A stretch of DNA of 64,000 nt from Tardiphaga sp. 709 (GCF_032401055.1 NZ_CP135529.1:5888501-5952500), one strand, 5' to 3'; numbered from the stretch's first letter, positions 27,109 to 34,884 are shown. The notes: a model not told the origin generated them from the sequence alone. Numbers and translations: made by a program.

Positions 27109-27522
27109 ATGAACGACATCGCCGGCAAGAGCTTCATCGATCTCACGGCGACGATCGTGTCGGCCTATGTCGGTCACAATCCAACACCGGCGTCCGAACT
27201 GCCGGCGCTGATCGGTCAGGTTCACGCCGCCCTGGTGCGGGTGTCGAACGGCCGGCCGGAGGTCGCGGCAGAGCCGGCCAAGCCGGCCGTGTCCGTCAAG
27301 AAATCGATGACCGCCGAATATCTGATCTGTCTTGAGGACGGCAAACGCTTCAAGTCGTTGAAGCGCCATCTGCGCACGCAGTACTCGATGACGCCGGAAC
27401 AGTATCGCGAGAAGTGGGGACTGCCGGCCGACTATCCGATGGTCGCGCCGAACTATGCGGTGGCGCGTTCGCAGCTCGCCAAGAAAATGGGGCTGGGCCA
27501 GCAGCGCCGCCGGCGCAAGTGA
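27109..27522 (+). CDS. MucR/Ros family transcriptional regulator
   Basis: This 137-residue MucR/Ros-type regulator of AT-rich promoters, exopolysaccharide and motility genes has the core YLICLEDGKRFKSLKRHLRTQYSMTP followed by YREKWGLPADYPMVAPNY. The zinc-finger positions read Cys, Asp, His and Gln rather than two Cys and two His, so it resembles the zinc-independent members known in Rhizobiales. The C-terminus is strongly basic (QQRRRRK). The gene stands alone on the plus strand. Multiple MucR paralogs are usual in this lineage. Confidence 0.92.
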   Translation: MNDIAGKSFIDLTATIVSAYVGHNPTPASELPALIGQVHAALVRVSNGRPEVAAEPAKPAVSVKKSMTAEYLICLEDGKRFKSLKRHLRTQYSMTPEQYREKWGLPADYPMVAPNYAVARSQLAKKMGLGQQRRRRK

Positions 27523-27725
27523 CCTGACAGGTGACCCGGGCAAGCGATCTGGGCAAGTAATCCGCACAAATAAAGCTAAGCAATAAAGTCAGGTTCCATC
27601 CGCAGGAACCAATATAGAACAAATCGGAGACGAAGAAAGTTCTACGTCTGGATGCGGGATACATCTCCCGCCACGCGCCATTGGTGTGTGACAACACAGG
27701 CAGGCGATACGTGAACTTGGCGGGT

Positions 27726-27962
27726 ATGACGGGAGACTTTCAAGCAGACGTTGAGGCCATCCCGCGCATCGATACCGTGCCGCGAATTCTGGAAATGATC
27801 TGTCGGACGACGGGAGTGGGCTTTGCCCGCAGGTCGTGGCCGAGGACTGCGATGAACTCTGCGCGCGCCGGCCGCGGATCAATCGCAGTCGCCGCCGGAA
27901 ACCTGCTTTCTCAACGCCGCAGCTTCGAGCGATCGTGCGAAGGTACTGGTTCTTCTGAATAA
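27726..27962 (+). pseudogene. Remnant of a GAF-domain sensor protein
   Basis: The frame MTGDFQADVEAIPRIDTVPRILEMICRTTGVGFA matches the start of the GAF domain that opens many rhizobial GAF histidine kinases. After about 35 codons the sequence loses resemblance. A neighbouring frame gives VVAEDCDELCARRP, which is compatible with a shifted continuation, and nothing of the kinase domain follows before 28047. It is a short decayed fragment inside a 524-base gap. The rest of the gap (27523-27725 and 27963-28046) holds only a small GGTTCC/GGAACC hairpin near 27585. Confidence 0.6.
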
Positions 27963-28046
27963 AAGCCCACAAAGGAATAAAGTCTAAAATTCTACTTGCC
28001 GGGCCATTCAGGATGTGAGCTTATTATCCTAAATGGAGTCGCCCCG

Positions 28047-28643
28047 ATGAAAACGTCCCGCAGCACCACCAGGCATCCCGATCACGTCGATCACCATCGC
28101 GCGCAGCATCTGTCGCTGGAAACGCGGCAGATACTCACCGAGGACGGCGTCGCCAGCGTCCTCGTCAATGACAGTGAAAGCCCGCTCGGCTGGCTGGCCC
28201 GGCGCAAGGGCCGCGATGGCCGCAGCATGATCAGCCCGCATCAGTTCATCGCCGGCGAAAAGCTGCGCGCCGATTTCACGCGCGGCAACATGGCGCCGCG
28301 CATGACGGCGAACTGGGCCGCGCCGACCGGCGGCCGACCACGCGGGGCCGGCAGCAGTCCCGGCGAGATGACGGACGTCATGGTGACGTCGCGCCAGCGC
28401 GTCAGTCAGGCGCTGGAGGCCTGCGGGCCCGAATTTTCAGGGGTTTTGATGGACGTGTGCTGTTTTCTGCGCGGCCTCGAAGACGTCGAGCGTGAACGCA
28501 ACTGGCCGGCGCGCTCCGCCAAGGTCGTGTTGCAACTCGCGCTGGATCGCCTCGCGCGGCATTACGGCTTCGCCAGTGAGGTCAGGGGACAGCCATCGCA
28601 AGTGCGAACCTGGCTCGCAGATGATGCGGCGTTCGAGAGCTAG
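28047..28643 (+). CDS. DUF6456 domain-containing protein
   Basis: The 198-residue protein starts at the ATG at 28047, preceded by GGAGTCGCCCCG. It resembles DUF6456 proteins of Rhizobiales. The middle reads SPLGWLARRKGRDGRSMISPHQFIAGEKLRADFTRGNMAPRMTANW, and the C-terminal half contains RQRVSQALEACGPEFSGVLMDVCCFLRGLEDVERERNWPARSAKVVLQLALDRLARHYG. The spacing suggests a helical DNA-binding fold like phage-type regulators, but this is inference. No membrane segment. Confidence 0.8.
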   Translation: MKTSRSTTRHPDHVDHHRAQHLSLETRQILTEDGVASVLVNDSESPLGWLARRKGRDGRSMISPHQFIAGEKLRADFTRGNMAPRMTANWAAPTGGRPRGAGSSPGEMTDVMVTSRQRVSQALEACGPEFSGVLMDVCCFLRGLEDVERERNWPARSAKVVLQLALDRLARHYGFASEVRGQPSQVRTWLADDAAFES

Positions 28644-28762
28644 GCCATGGACTCAATCGCACGCAGCCAGATGCGGATGGATGCGAGCTTGACGGCGGCC
28701 AGGTCGTTGGCCGCGCTCACAGGCCCGCGCATCATCGTTTCCGCGACGCCAAGCGGCTTGCG

Positions 28763-28791
28763 TTGACGCCTGTGCGTTTTGCCGCCATATA
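28763..28791 (+). promoter_or_regulatory. Candidate promoter of the thr-type attenuator leader
   Basis: TTGACG (28763-28768) is followed after 17 bases by CATATA (28786-28791). TATACA at 28788 with a 19-base spacer is an alternative -10. Either places the transcription start within a few bases of the leader ATG at 28798. That implies a leaderless or nearly leaderless transcript, as known for the rhizobial trp leader. This is sequence inference only. Confidence 0.5.
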
Positions 28792-28797
28792 CAGCGC

Positions 28798-28875
28798 ATG
28801 AACGAGCTTCGATCAGCTGCATTGACCACCACGGCGACCGCTCACGGCGGATCGCCTTCTGGTCGCGCGCGCTAG
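28798..28875 (+). CDS. Threonine-rich leader peptide (attenuator uORF)
   Basis: This 25-residue ORF reads MNELRSAALTTTATAHGG and then seven more residues, ending at TAG 28873-28875. Codons 10-12 and 14 are ACC, ACC, ACG and ACC, four Thr codons in five. They lie just before and within the first strand of a hairpin set that ends in the terminator. No Shine-Dalgarno is seen, consistent with leaderless translation. Its expected role is to stall ribosomes when charged tRNA-Thr is scarce and so allow transcription into the downstream ThrRS gene. Confidence 0.75.
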   Translation: MNELRSAALTTTATAHGGSPSGRAR

Positions 28876-28907
28876 AGACAAGCGTACTTCAACCAGAAAA
28901 GGCCCCG
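28834..28907 (+). promoter_or_regulatory. Threonine attenuator: pause and antiterminator strands
   Basis: Strand 1 GCGACC (28834-28839, overlapping the last Thr codon) pairs with GGTCGC (28861-28866). Between them a small GGCG/CGCC stem strengthens the pause hairpin. Strand 2 GCCTTCTGGT (28854-28863) can instead pair with ACCAGAAAAGGC (28892-28903), ten pairs with a two-base bulge. That segment is the left arm of the terminator. The two folds exclude each other, as in classical amino-acid attenuators: a stall at the Thr codons masks strand 1 and favours the antiterminator. Confidence 0.75.
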
Positions 28908-28937
28908 CCGGCGACGGACGGGGCCTTTTCTGTTTTT
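28894..28937 (+). terminator. Intrinsic terminator of the attenuator
   Basis: CAGAAAAGGCCCCG (28894-28907) and CGGGGCCTTTTCTG (28919-28932) form a perfect 14-bp stem with an 11-base loop, followed by TTTTT at 28933-28937. It lies between the Thr-rich leader ORF and the ThrRS gene, 43 bases before its ATG, on the same strand. Its position inside the leader, not after a gene, marks it as a regulated terminator. Confidence 0.92.
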
Positions 28938-28979
28938 GATGATCCCCGTCCGCGCTTTTCCCCTCGTAAGGACACAGCA

Positions 28980-30191
28980 ATGGACGATCTCGATCACAGA
29001 AATCTCGGCATACAACTCAAACTCTGGCACCTACAGGACGATGCGCCGGGCATGGTGTTCTGGCATCCGCGTGGCTACGCAATCTATCGGGTGCTGGAGG
29101 ACTATCTCCGGCGCAAGATGCGTCAAGCCGGCTATGCCGAGGTCCAAACACCACAGCTGCTGCCAAAGGAGTTCTGGAGCCGCAGCGGCCACTGGGACAA
29201 ATTCCGCGAGCACATGTTCCGGGTCGAAGACGGCGAGCAGACGATGGCACTGAAGCCGATGTCATGCCCTTGCCACGTGCAGATCTTCAACAAGGGTCTG
29301 CGCTCGTGGCGCGAGCTTCCAATCCGCTATGCCGAATTTGGCGCTTGCCACCGCAATGAGCCATCCGGTTCGCTCCACGGCATCATGCGAACGCGCGCCT
29401 TCGAGCAGGACGATGCGCATGTGTTCTGCCGCGAGCAGGACGTGGAGGACGAAGTCGCGCGCTTCATCGCTTTGCTGGGCGAGGTCTATCGCGATCTTGG
29501 TTTTCCCGACTACGAAGTGGCGCTGTCGACGCGTCCGGCGGTGCGCGCTGGCGACGACGCGACGTGGGACTGGTCGGAGGCGAAGCTCGGCGATGCCGCG
29601 CGGCAATGCGGCCTCGCGCCTCAAATCAATCCTGGCGAAGGCGCGTTCTACGGACCGAAGCTGGAATTCGCGTTGCGCGACCGGCTGGGACGATCCTGGC
29701 AGTGTGGCACGGTGCAGCTCGACAGCGTTCTCCCGCAGCGGCTCGACGCGTCCTACATCGCCGCCGACGGCAGCCGCGCAAGGCCCCTAATGATCCACCA
29801 CGCGATCTTCGGATCGTTCGGCCGCATCATCGCGATCCTGCTCGAGCACCACGGCGGCGTGCTTCCTTTCTGGTTGTCGCCGGATCAGGTCGCGGTTGCG
29901 CCGATCTCGAAAGATCAGGCCGCATACGGCGCTGACGTTGCGGCGGCGTTCGAGGATGCGGGGATTAGGGCCGTTGCCTATGACGGCGCCGATACGCTTT
30001 CGCGGCGCATCGTGGCGGCGCATGACATGGCCGTGCCGGTGATGGCTATCGTCGGCGGGCGCGAGATGAGGGACGGCCGGGTGAGCCTGCGCGAGCGCGA
30101 TGGCTCGCAGGCCGGCGTTCCTCTGGCCGAGGCGGTGTCTCGCCTGCAGGCGAGGGCGCGGTCGGGCGCGCTTGGCGCTGAAGCACGATAA
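28980..30191 (+). CDS. Short threonyl-tRNA synthetase paralog (no TGS/editing domain)
   Basis: The 403-residue protein covers only the class II catalytic core and anticodon-binding domain of ThrRS. The N-terminal TGS and editing domains of bacterial ThrRS (~640 residues) are absent. Motif 2 is RYAEFGACHRNEPSGSLHG with Arg125, and motif 3 lies around FGSFGR with Arg282. The three zinc ligands are present: Cys96 (MSCPCHV), His147 (QDDAHVF) and His273 (MIHHAIFGS). All suggest an active enzyme. AAGGA precedes the ATG. It is preceded by a Thr-codon leader and terminator, so expression should rise when charged tRNA-Thr falls. A housekeeping thrS is expected elsewhere. Confidence 0.9.
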   Translation: MDDLDHRNLGIQLKLWHLQDDAPGMVFWHPRGYAIYRVLEDYLRRKMRQAGYAEVQTPQLLPKEFWSRSGHWDKFREHMFRVEDGEQTMALKPMSCPCHVQIFNKGLRSWRELPIRYAEFGACHRNEPSGSLHGIMRTRAFEQDDAHVFCREQDVEDEVARFIALLGEVYRDLGFPDYEVALSTRPAVRAGDDATWDWSEAKLGDAARQCGLAPQINPGEGAFYGPKLEFALRDRLGRSWQCGTVQLDSVLPQRLDASYIAADGSRARPLMIHHAIFGSFGRIIAILLEHHGGVLPFWLSPDQVAVAPISKDQAAYGADVAAAFEDAGIRAVAYDGADTLSRRIVAAHDMAVPVMAIVGGREMRDGRVSLRERDGSQAGVPLAEAVSRLQARARSGALGAEAR

Positions 30192-30263
30192 ACGTGCGTC
30201 AGCTGCGCTCCGATCAGTGGATCCCTGGCGGGCGTTTGGCGCAGCGCCTGCGGACGCTCGAGC

Positions 30264-30707
30264 CTATGGGGTCACGCCCTGGTTCGCATCTGCCAGGGTC
30301 TCCGTGGCGTCCCGGCGGATGCGCTCGACCATGGCACGCAGGCCGTTGGAGCGCTGCGGCGTGAGGTGTTCCTTGAAGCCGAGCTCGTCGAACACCTTGA
30401 TGGCGTCGGTGGCCAGAATATCCTCGGCTTTGCGGCCCGAATACAGCGTCAGCAGGATCGCGATCAGCCCGCGAACGATATGCGCGTCGCTGTCGCCGAG
30501 ATAGCTGAGCACCGGCGTGCCGTGGTCGCGGGCGACCTGGCGCGACAGCCAGACCTGGCTCGCGCAGCCGTTGACCTTGTTGGCGGAGGAATGTTCCTCA
30601 TCCGGCATCGGCGTGAGGCTGCGCCCGAGTTCGATGACGTACCGGTAGCGGTCGTCCCAGTCCTCGAGTAGCTCGAAATTATCGCGGATATCGTCAATCG
30701 TGGTCAT
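30264..30707 (-). CDS. sufE: SufE family Fe-S cluster assembly sulfur acceptor
   Basis: This SufE-like protein accepts persulfide sulfur from the cysteine desulfurase SufS and passes it to the Suf scaffold. The signature Cys lies in ANKVNGCASQVWLS near residue 50, followed by GDSDAHIVRGLIAILLTLYSGR. The ATG at 30707 gives 147 residues; a TTG four codons earlier is possible. It is alone here, with the rest of the suf operon elsewhere. Cytosolic. Confidence 0.93.
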   Translation of the reverse strand: MTTIDDIRDNFELLEDWDDRYRYVIELGRSLTPMPDEEHSSANKVNGCASQVWLSRQVARDHGTPVLSYLGDSDAHIVRGLIAILLTLYSGRKAEDILATDAIKVFDELGFKEHLTPQRSNGLRAMVERIRRDATETLADANQGVTP

Positions 30708-30799
30708 CGGGGCCTGCAAGCAATGTCAGGCCCTATATAGGGACGAACAGCGCCGAAAGCGACCGCCGTTTGCGGTAATTATCCGCCGCAATCAGCCGT

Positions 30800-31189
30800 T
30801 TAGGGAGCAACGGTGGGGGGCTGCCATTCGGCGGCGAGGTCGTCCTGGGTGAGCGTGTCGGGCCGGGCCATGGCGACCGCGCCCTGATTTTCGCCTTCGC
30901 CACCGATCGAGCCGGTGGTATCGGGCTTCTTCTCGGTGATGATCTGGTAGATTTTCTTCGCGCCGTCCTTGGCACGTTCGCCGATCACGGTGGCCGCATG
31001 GCCGCCGACTTCGCAGGTTGCCGGCTGGCGCTTGCAGAATTGGGCCATGTCGGACATTGCCGCACTCGCAGCCGATACCGCATCGGACGCGCCGATCTGA
31101 GGCAGCTTGTCCGACTCTGGCGTCTTGTCCCTTGGCAGCAGCACGAGCACGAGCCCGAGCCAGAATGCCATGCGAAGCAGGAAGAACAT
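30800..31189 (-). CDS. DUF5330 domain-containing protein
   Basis: The protein is about 129 residues from the ATG at 31189 (MFFLLRMAFWLGLVLVLLP), which begins with a single N-terminal membrane helix or uncleaved signal. The upstream in-frame extension to 31309 crosses promoter-like AT-rich DNA and is unlikely. The body has a two-Cys motif (FCKRQPATCEVG) typical of DUF5330 and a polar tail. It is probably an inner-membrane-anchored periplasmic protein of unknown role, found in Rhizobiales. Confidence 0.85.
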   Translation of the reverse strand: MFFLLRMAFWLGLVLVLLPRDKTPESDKLPQIGASDAVSAASAAMSDMAQFCKRQPATCEVGGHAATVIGERAKDGAKKIYQIITEKKPDTTGSIGGEGENQGAVAMARPDTLTQDDLAAEWQPPTVAP

Positions 31190-31598
31190 CGCGAACCCCG
31201 TTAGTCTCTTCGAACCGTTGCGATTTGTCGCAATTGGGATCGAAGTTAGCAGCAGTCGATAAATTGCAAGTATTTGCGATGCGGTTAAATCGACGAAAAT
31301 TCGCTTCATTCGGTTTGGCGTAAATTTTCCATTGATGAGCGGCGCGTGGGTTTTCCGACACGATGTTGGGGATGCACACTTTCGAAACCATATGGGCGCC
31401 GCGATTGAAACGTCTCGTTCACCATCGTTGTCGAATGGAAACGCGAAAACTCCTCTTAAATCAGCACTTACACGTTAGGCATGGCGAACGCGGCGGTCAC
31501 TTTAGTGTTCGCTTAATGTCGCTCTGACACGTTGGCGCAACGATAAAAGGAGGCGTTTCGGCGCGTCTGAATTTGACGATCAAGCCGAAGCGAGAGCA
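31190..31598. other. Divergent intergenic region, 409 bases
   Basis: This AT-rich gap separates DUF5330 (minus) from the membrane histidine kinase (plus). Apart from a CtrA-like site at 31502-31516 annotated separately, no gene or RNA was recognised. Several TTAA and TTAAAT half-sites occur (for example near 31292), which may be additional weak response-regulator sites. Confidence 0.45.
31502..31516. promoter_or_regulatory. CtrA-like site upstream of the histidine kinase
   Basis: TTAG-TGTTCGC-TTAA matches the TTAA-N7-TTAA full CtrA box at 7 of 8 positions. It lies about 83 bases upstream of the kinase start codon. CtrA control of cell-cycle kinases is common in alphaproteobacteria; here it is a sequence match only. 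Confidence 0.45.
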
Positions 31599-33440
31599 GT
31601 GACAGTATCGACCATCATTCGCGACTGCCTTGATGCCATGCTGCACCCTTCAGTGCGCTACGATGCGCTGACGAGTGCGCGTCATCGTGCATTCATGGCG
31701 CCGCGTTTGCTCGGCAGCCTTGCGGCCTTTGCGGCTTTTCCTGTCTATCTCGCGCTGCGCGGCGCGCCGAACGCGATTGAGGTCGCGGCTTTCGCCTGGC
31801 TGATGGCGCCGATCCTCTGCTCATATTTTCTGTCGCGTACCGGCCGCTATGAAAGCGCACAGGTGCTGTCGTCCGTCGCACTCGCCGGCCTCGTGATGAT
31901 GATGGCGATCTCCACCGGTGGCATCAATTCGTTCGCGGCGATCTGGCTTGTCGTGGTGCCGATCGAGGCGGCACTCTCGGCTTCGCGCCGTATCGTCGCC
32001 TTTGCATCGGCGCTGGCGCTATCCTGCGTCGGCATTCTCATCGTGCTGACCAGCCTCGATTGGTTGCCCGTATCCGAAGCCGGTGTCGCCGGCCATGGCG
32101 TGTTCATGGCCTTCGGCGTCGCGTCCGCTACCATCTACGCTGCCGGTCTCGCCTTCGGCGCGGAGTCGCTGGCGCGCACCAGCGTCTCGCTGCTTTATGT
32201 CGAGGAAGACCGTTATCGCCTGCTGGCGCGCAATATGAGCGACGTGATCTCGCGTCATCGTCACAATGGCGCCGTGCAGTTCATTTCGCCGGCGGCTGAA
32301 GCACTGGTCGGCGCCCCGGCGCAGCGGCTGCTCGGCCATGGCCTGTTCGATCGCGTCCATGTCGCGGATCGCCCGGCCTATCTGACGGCTCTGTCTGACG
32401 CCGCGCGCGGCGGCGAAGCCCGCAGCGTCGAATTCCGCCTGCGCCGCGATGTTGTGCGCGGCAATGAGCGCCTGCGCCCATCCGGGTCCGAATTCATCTG
32501 GGTTGAAATGCGCTGCCGGCCGATGGAGCAGGGCGCTGATATCTCGTCGCCCAATGCCGATGCGGAAGTCGTTGCGGTGCTGCGCGATGTTACCGACCGC
32601 AAACTGCAGGAAGAGGCACTGGCGCAGGCCCGCATCGAGGCCGAGCGCGCCGATGCGTCCAAGACGCGCTTCCTCGCCACCATGAGCCACGAGCTGCGCA
32701 CGCCGCTGAACGCCATTATCGGCTTCTCCGACATGCTGGTGCAGGAAGAGCTGATGATGCTCGATGCGACCAAGCGCAAGGAATATGCCCAGCTCATCAA
32801 CGATTCCGGCCAGCACCTGCTGTCGGTGGTCAACGGCATCCTCGACATGTCGAAGCTGGAATCCGGCAATTTCGAGATTTCGCCGGAGCCCTTCGCGCCG
32901 CGTCCGGCGTTGATCAATTGCTGCAATCTGTTGGCGCTGAAGGCGCGCGAGAACGGCATCGATCTCATCACCGATGCGCCGAAGGATCTGCCTGAGGTCA
33001 ATGGCGATCCGCGCGCATTCCGCCAGATACTGCTCAATCTCGTGTCCAATGCCATCAAGTTCACCGAGCGCGGCGGCAGCGTCACCGTGGCAGCGGGCAT
33101 CGAAGGATCACGCTTGATGCTGCGCGTCAGCGATACCGGCGTCGGCATTGCATCGGACGATCTCGCCCGCATCGGCGATCCGTTCTTCCAGGCCGGCAAG
33201 ACCTATCAGCGGCGCCATGAGGGCACCGGCCTCGGCCTGTCCATTGTGAAGAGCCTCGTCGGCATGCATGGTGGCGAGATGCAGGTGCAGAGCCGGATCG
33301 ACGAAGGCACCACCATCACAATCGCGCTGCCGCTGGAGTTTACGCCGCAGGCTGAACACGTCAGCAATATCGCGATCTTGAATCCCGCGGCGCGCACCGC
33401 GCCGTCCGACCAAGCCCATCAGGTGAAGAAGAGTGCCTAA
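31599..33440 (+). CDS. Membrane PAS-domain sensor histidine kinase (DivJ/PleC-like)
   Basis: This 613-residue kinase has about six N-terminal membrane helices (residues ~30-200), a PAS domain (residues ~210-340, DVISRHRHNGAVQFISPAAEALVG) and a HisKA domain. The phospho-acceptor is in MSHELRTPLNA near residue 364. The HATPase domain has NLVSNAIKFT, DTGVGIA and GTGLGLSIVKSLV. The layout and H-box match the DivJ/PleC/PdhS group that acts on DivK. The GTG start overlaps a GAGAG element. A CtrA-like site lies upstream. The last 8 bases overlap the next gene. Confidence 0.88.
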   Translation: MTVSTIIRDCLDAMLHPSVRYDALTSARHRAFMAPRLLGSLAAFAAFPVYLALRGAPNAIEVAAFAWLMAPILCSYFLSRTGRYESAQVLSSVALAGLVMMMAISTGGINSFAAIWLVVVPIEAALSASRRIVAFASALALSCVGILIVLTSLDWLPVSEAGVAGHGVFMAFGVASATIYAAGLAFGAESLARTSVSLLYVEEDRYRLLARNMSDVISRHRHNGAVQFISPAAEALVGAPAQRLLGHGLFDRVHVADRPAYLTALSDAARGGEARSVEFRLRRDVVRGNERLRPSGSEFIWVEMRCRPMEQGADISSPNADAEVVAVLRDVTDRKLQEEALAQARIEAERADASKTRFLATMSHELRTPLNAIIGFSDMLVQEELMMLDATKRKEYAQLINDSGQHLLSVVNGILDMSKLESGNFEISPEPFAPRPALINCCNLLALKARENGIDLITDAPKDLPEVNGDPRAFRQILLNLVSNAIKFTERGGSVTVAAGIEGSRLMLRVSDTGVGIASDDLARIGDPFFQAGKTYQRRHEGTGLGLSIVKSLVGMHGGEMQVQSRIDEGTTITIALPLEFTPQAEHVSNIAILNPAARTAPSDQAHQVKKSA

Positions 33441-34161
33441 AGCCAGTTCCAAAGCGATCAAGTCCAAACGCGGCCGCGCCGTCGCCATCGTCGATGAGCC
33501 CGCGGAGCGCGGCATCGTCCTGCGCGTGCTGCTGCACAGCCCGAAGGACATGGTCGCCGGGTTGATCGCATTCGCCGCGGTCAGCGCCATCATCGCCAAT
33601 GCCATTTTCCTGCAGAAGGGCCATCATCCGTCGCCGATGTTCGGTTCGAGCACCGTCGTTGCGTTTCCGGCACCGGCGCAGGTCGCCAATCCGCTGCCCA
33701 AGCCGCGTCCGCTGGATGCTGCTTCGTCGGACACCAAGCTCGATTCCCGCATGCTGGATTCCAAGCCGGTCAACAGCGCCAATGAGCCGAAGCCATCGCT
33801 CGCGGCAAAGCCCGTCGAACAGCGCGCGGCTGATCCGGTCGGCAATCTCCTGAAGGCGCCGGCACCACCGGCGTCACCGGCGACCACGGGCGCCGTGGCA
33901 CGCCCGCCTGCGGCGATCCCGAATGCGACCCGCACCGATCCGCTTGGCGATCTCATCACCAATACGCGCCGTGTCGCCGCTGTTCAGCGTGCGCTCACCG
34001 AATACGGCTATGGTCAGCTCAAGCCGACCGGCAATGTCGGCTCGGACACTGCGGCTGCGATCCAGCGCTTCGAGCGCGAACGCAAGCTTCCGGTGACCGG
34101 GCAGGTGTCCGATCGCATGGTGCGCGAACTCGCCACCGTCACCGGACGCGCGATCGACTAG
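33433..34161 (+). CDS. Membrane protein with C-terminal peptidoglycan-binding domain
   Basis: The 242-residue protein has a short basic cytosolic N-terminus and one membrane helix (MVAGLIAFAAVSAIIANAIFL). A Pro/Ala/Lys-rich periplasmic linker follows, then a C-terminal PG_binding_1-like domain (VAAVQRALTEYGYGQLKPTGNVGSDTAAAIQRFERERKLPVTGQ). It overlaps the kinase gene by 8 bases and is likely co-transcribed. The pairing suggests a wall-linked output or sensor partner of the kinase, which is inference. Confidence 0.85.
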   Translation: MPKASSKAIKSKRGRAVAIVDEPAERGIVLRVLLHSPKDMVAGLIAFAAVSAIIANAIFLQKGHHPSPMFGSSTVVAFPAPAQVANPLPKPRPLDAASSDTKLDSRMLDSKPVNSANEPKPSLAAKPVEQRAADPVGNLLKAPAPPASPATTGAVARPPAAIPNATRTDPLGDLITNTRRVAAVQRALTEYGYGQLKPTGNVGSDTAAAIQRFERERKLPVTGQVSDRMVRELATVTGRAID

Positions 34162-34193
34162 CGCCAGCCCTGCGGCTAGCCCGCTAGGGCGGT

Positions 34194-34517
34194 TCACGAC
34201 ATTTCGAGTTCGACGCGCGCCTGCTTCTTCGTCTTTGCGTCCGACACCTCGATTTTCACGCGCTCGCCGAGGGCAACCAGAAATCCAAACAGGCGCTCAT
34301 AAGAGTAGCCGCTGAACTGTCCGCGCAGCAACTTGGAGACGTCTGGCTGGGCAAGGCCAATCAGCTTGGACGCCTGTGCCTGAGTTAGCCCTTTGCTTTT
34401 GATGCGTGCGGCAATGCCGAGAACGATCTCGGCTTTGATCAGATGCTCGTCAGCGTTTGGCAGGCCGAGGTCGGCGAACACGTTGCCGCTGCTCTTTGTG
34501 CTTGTCGGTTTTTTCAT
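34194..34517 (-). CDS. HTH antitoxin of a HigBA-type system
   Basis: The 107-residue protein contains an XRE/HTH_37-type helix-turn-helix (IKSKGLTQAQASKLIGLAQPDVSKLLRGQFSGYSYERLFGFLVALG), the standard antitoxin for Gp49-like HigB toxins. The ATG at 34517 is preceded by GGAGGG; an in-frame ATG at 34535 is also possible. It overlaps the toxin gene by about 68 bases. It is expected to neutralise the toxin and repress the operon at the palindrome at 34916-34933. Confidence 0.87.
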   Translation of the reverse strand: MKKPTSTKSSGNVFADLGLPNADEHLIKAEIVLGIAARIKSKGLTQAQASKLIGLAQPDVSKLLRGQFSGYSYERLFGFLVALGERVKIEVSDAKTKKQARVELEMS

Positions 34518-34884
34518 TGCTGCCCTCCATGGCATGTTGGTAAAGCGTCTGCGCGTCTCTCAGACGGGATTTGATCAGGTCAATCTCGGATTTGGGCGTC
34601 TGGATTCCGGTTTTCGATTTCTTTTGAAATGCGTGGAGAACGTAGACCATGCCCTTCAGTTTGACCGTGTAGACCGCCCGAAACGTATTCCCATCAAAAT
34701 CAGAGACGATCTCGACAACGCCCGCGCCGTGGAAACCCTTCAAAGGCTTCGCGTCGGGGTGTTTTTTGCCTTTTTGGGCTGCACGCAAAGCAAAGCCAAC
34801 GCATAGCTTCACAGACACTGGAAATTCTGAAAGATCGTCTTTCGACGACCCTACGAATTCCAGGGGTGTGTCGGTGGGTGACAT
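34450..34884 (-). CDS. HigB/RelE-type toxin (Gp49-like)
   Basis: This 144-residue basic protein resembles Gp49-like HigB toxins, ribosome-dependent or free mRNA interferases. The core is FALRAAQKGKKHPDAKPLKGFHGAGVVEIVSDFDGNTFRAVYTVKLKGMVYVLHAFQKKSKTGIQTPKSEIDLIKSRL. FRAVYTV and LHAFQKKSK are family motifs. The C-terminal ~25 residues are highly basic and overlap the antitoxin gene, probably an extension. It is encoded first, as in many HigBA operons, and its promoter overlaps a palindrome. Confidence 0.88.
   Translation of the reverse strand: MSPTDTPLEFVGSSKDDLSEFPVSVKLCVGFALRAAQKGKKHPDAKPLKGFHGAGVVEIVSDFDGNTFRAVYTVKLKGMVYVLHAFQKKSKTGIQTPKSEIDLIKSRLRDAQTLYQHAMEGSNEKTDKHKEQRQRVRRPRPAKR

Noticed and set aside
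28640-28822. 60-codon minus-strand ORF over the thr leader
   Set aside because: It overlaps the promoter and leader ORF on the opposite strand, has no recognised family or good ribosome binding site, and is best explained as a shadow.
28894-28937. T-box riboswitch before the ThrRS gene
   Set aside because: No T-box sequence or stem I elements are seen, T-boxes are mainly Gram-positive, and the Thr-codon ORF with competing stems explains the leader better.
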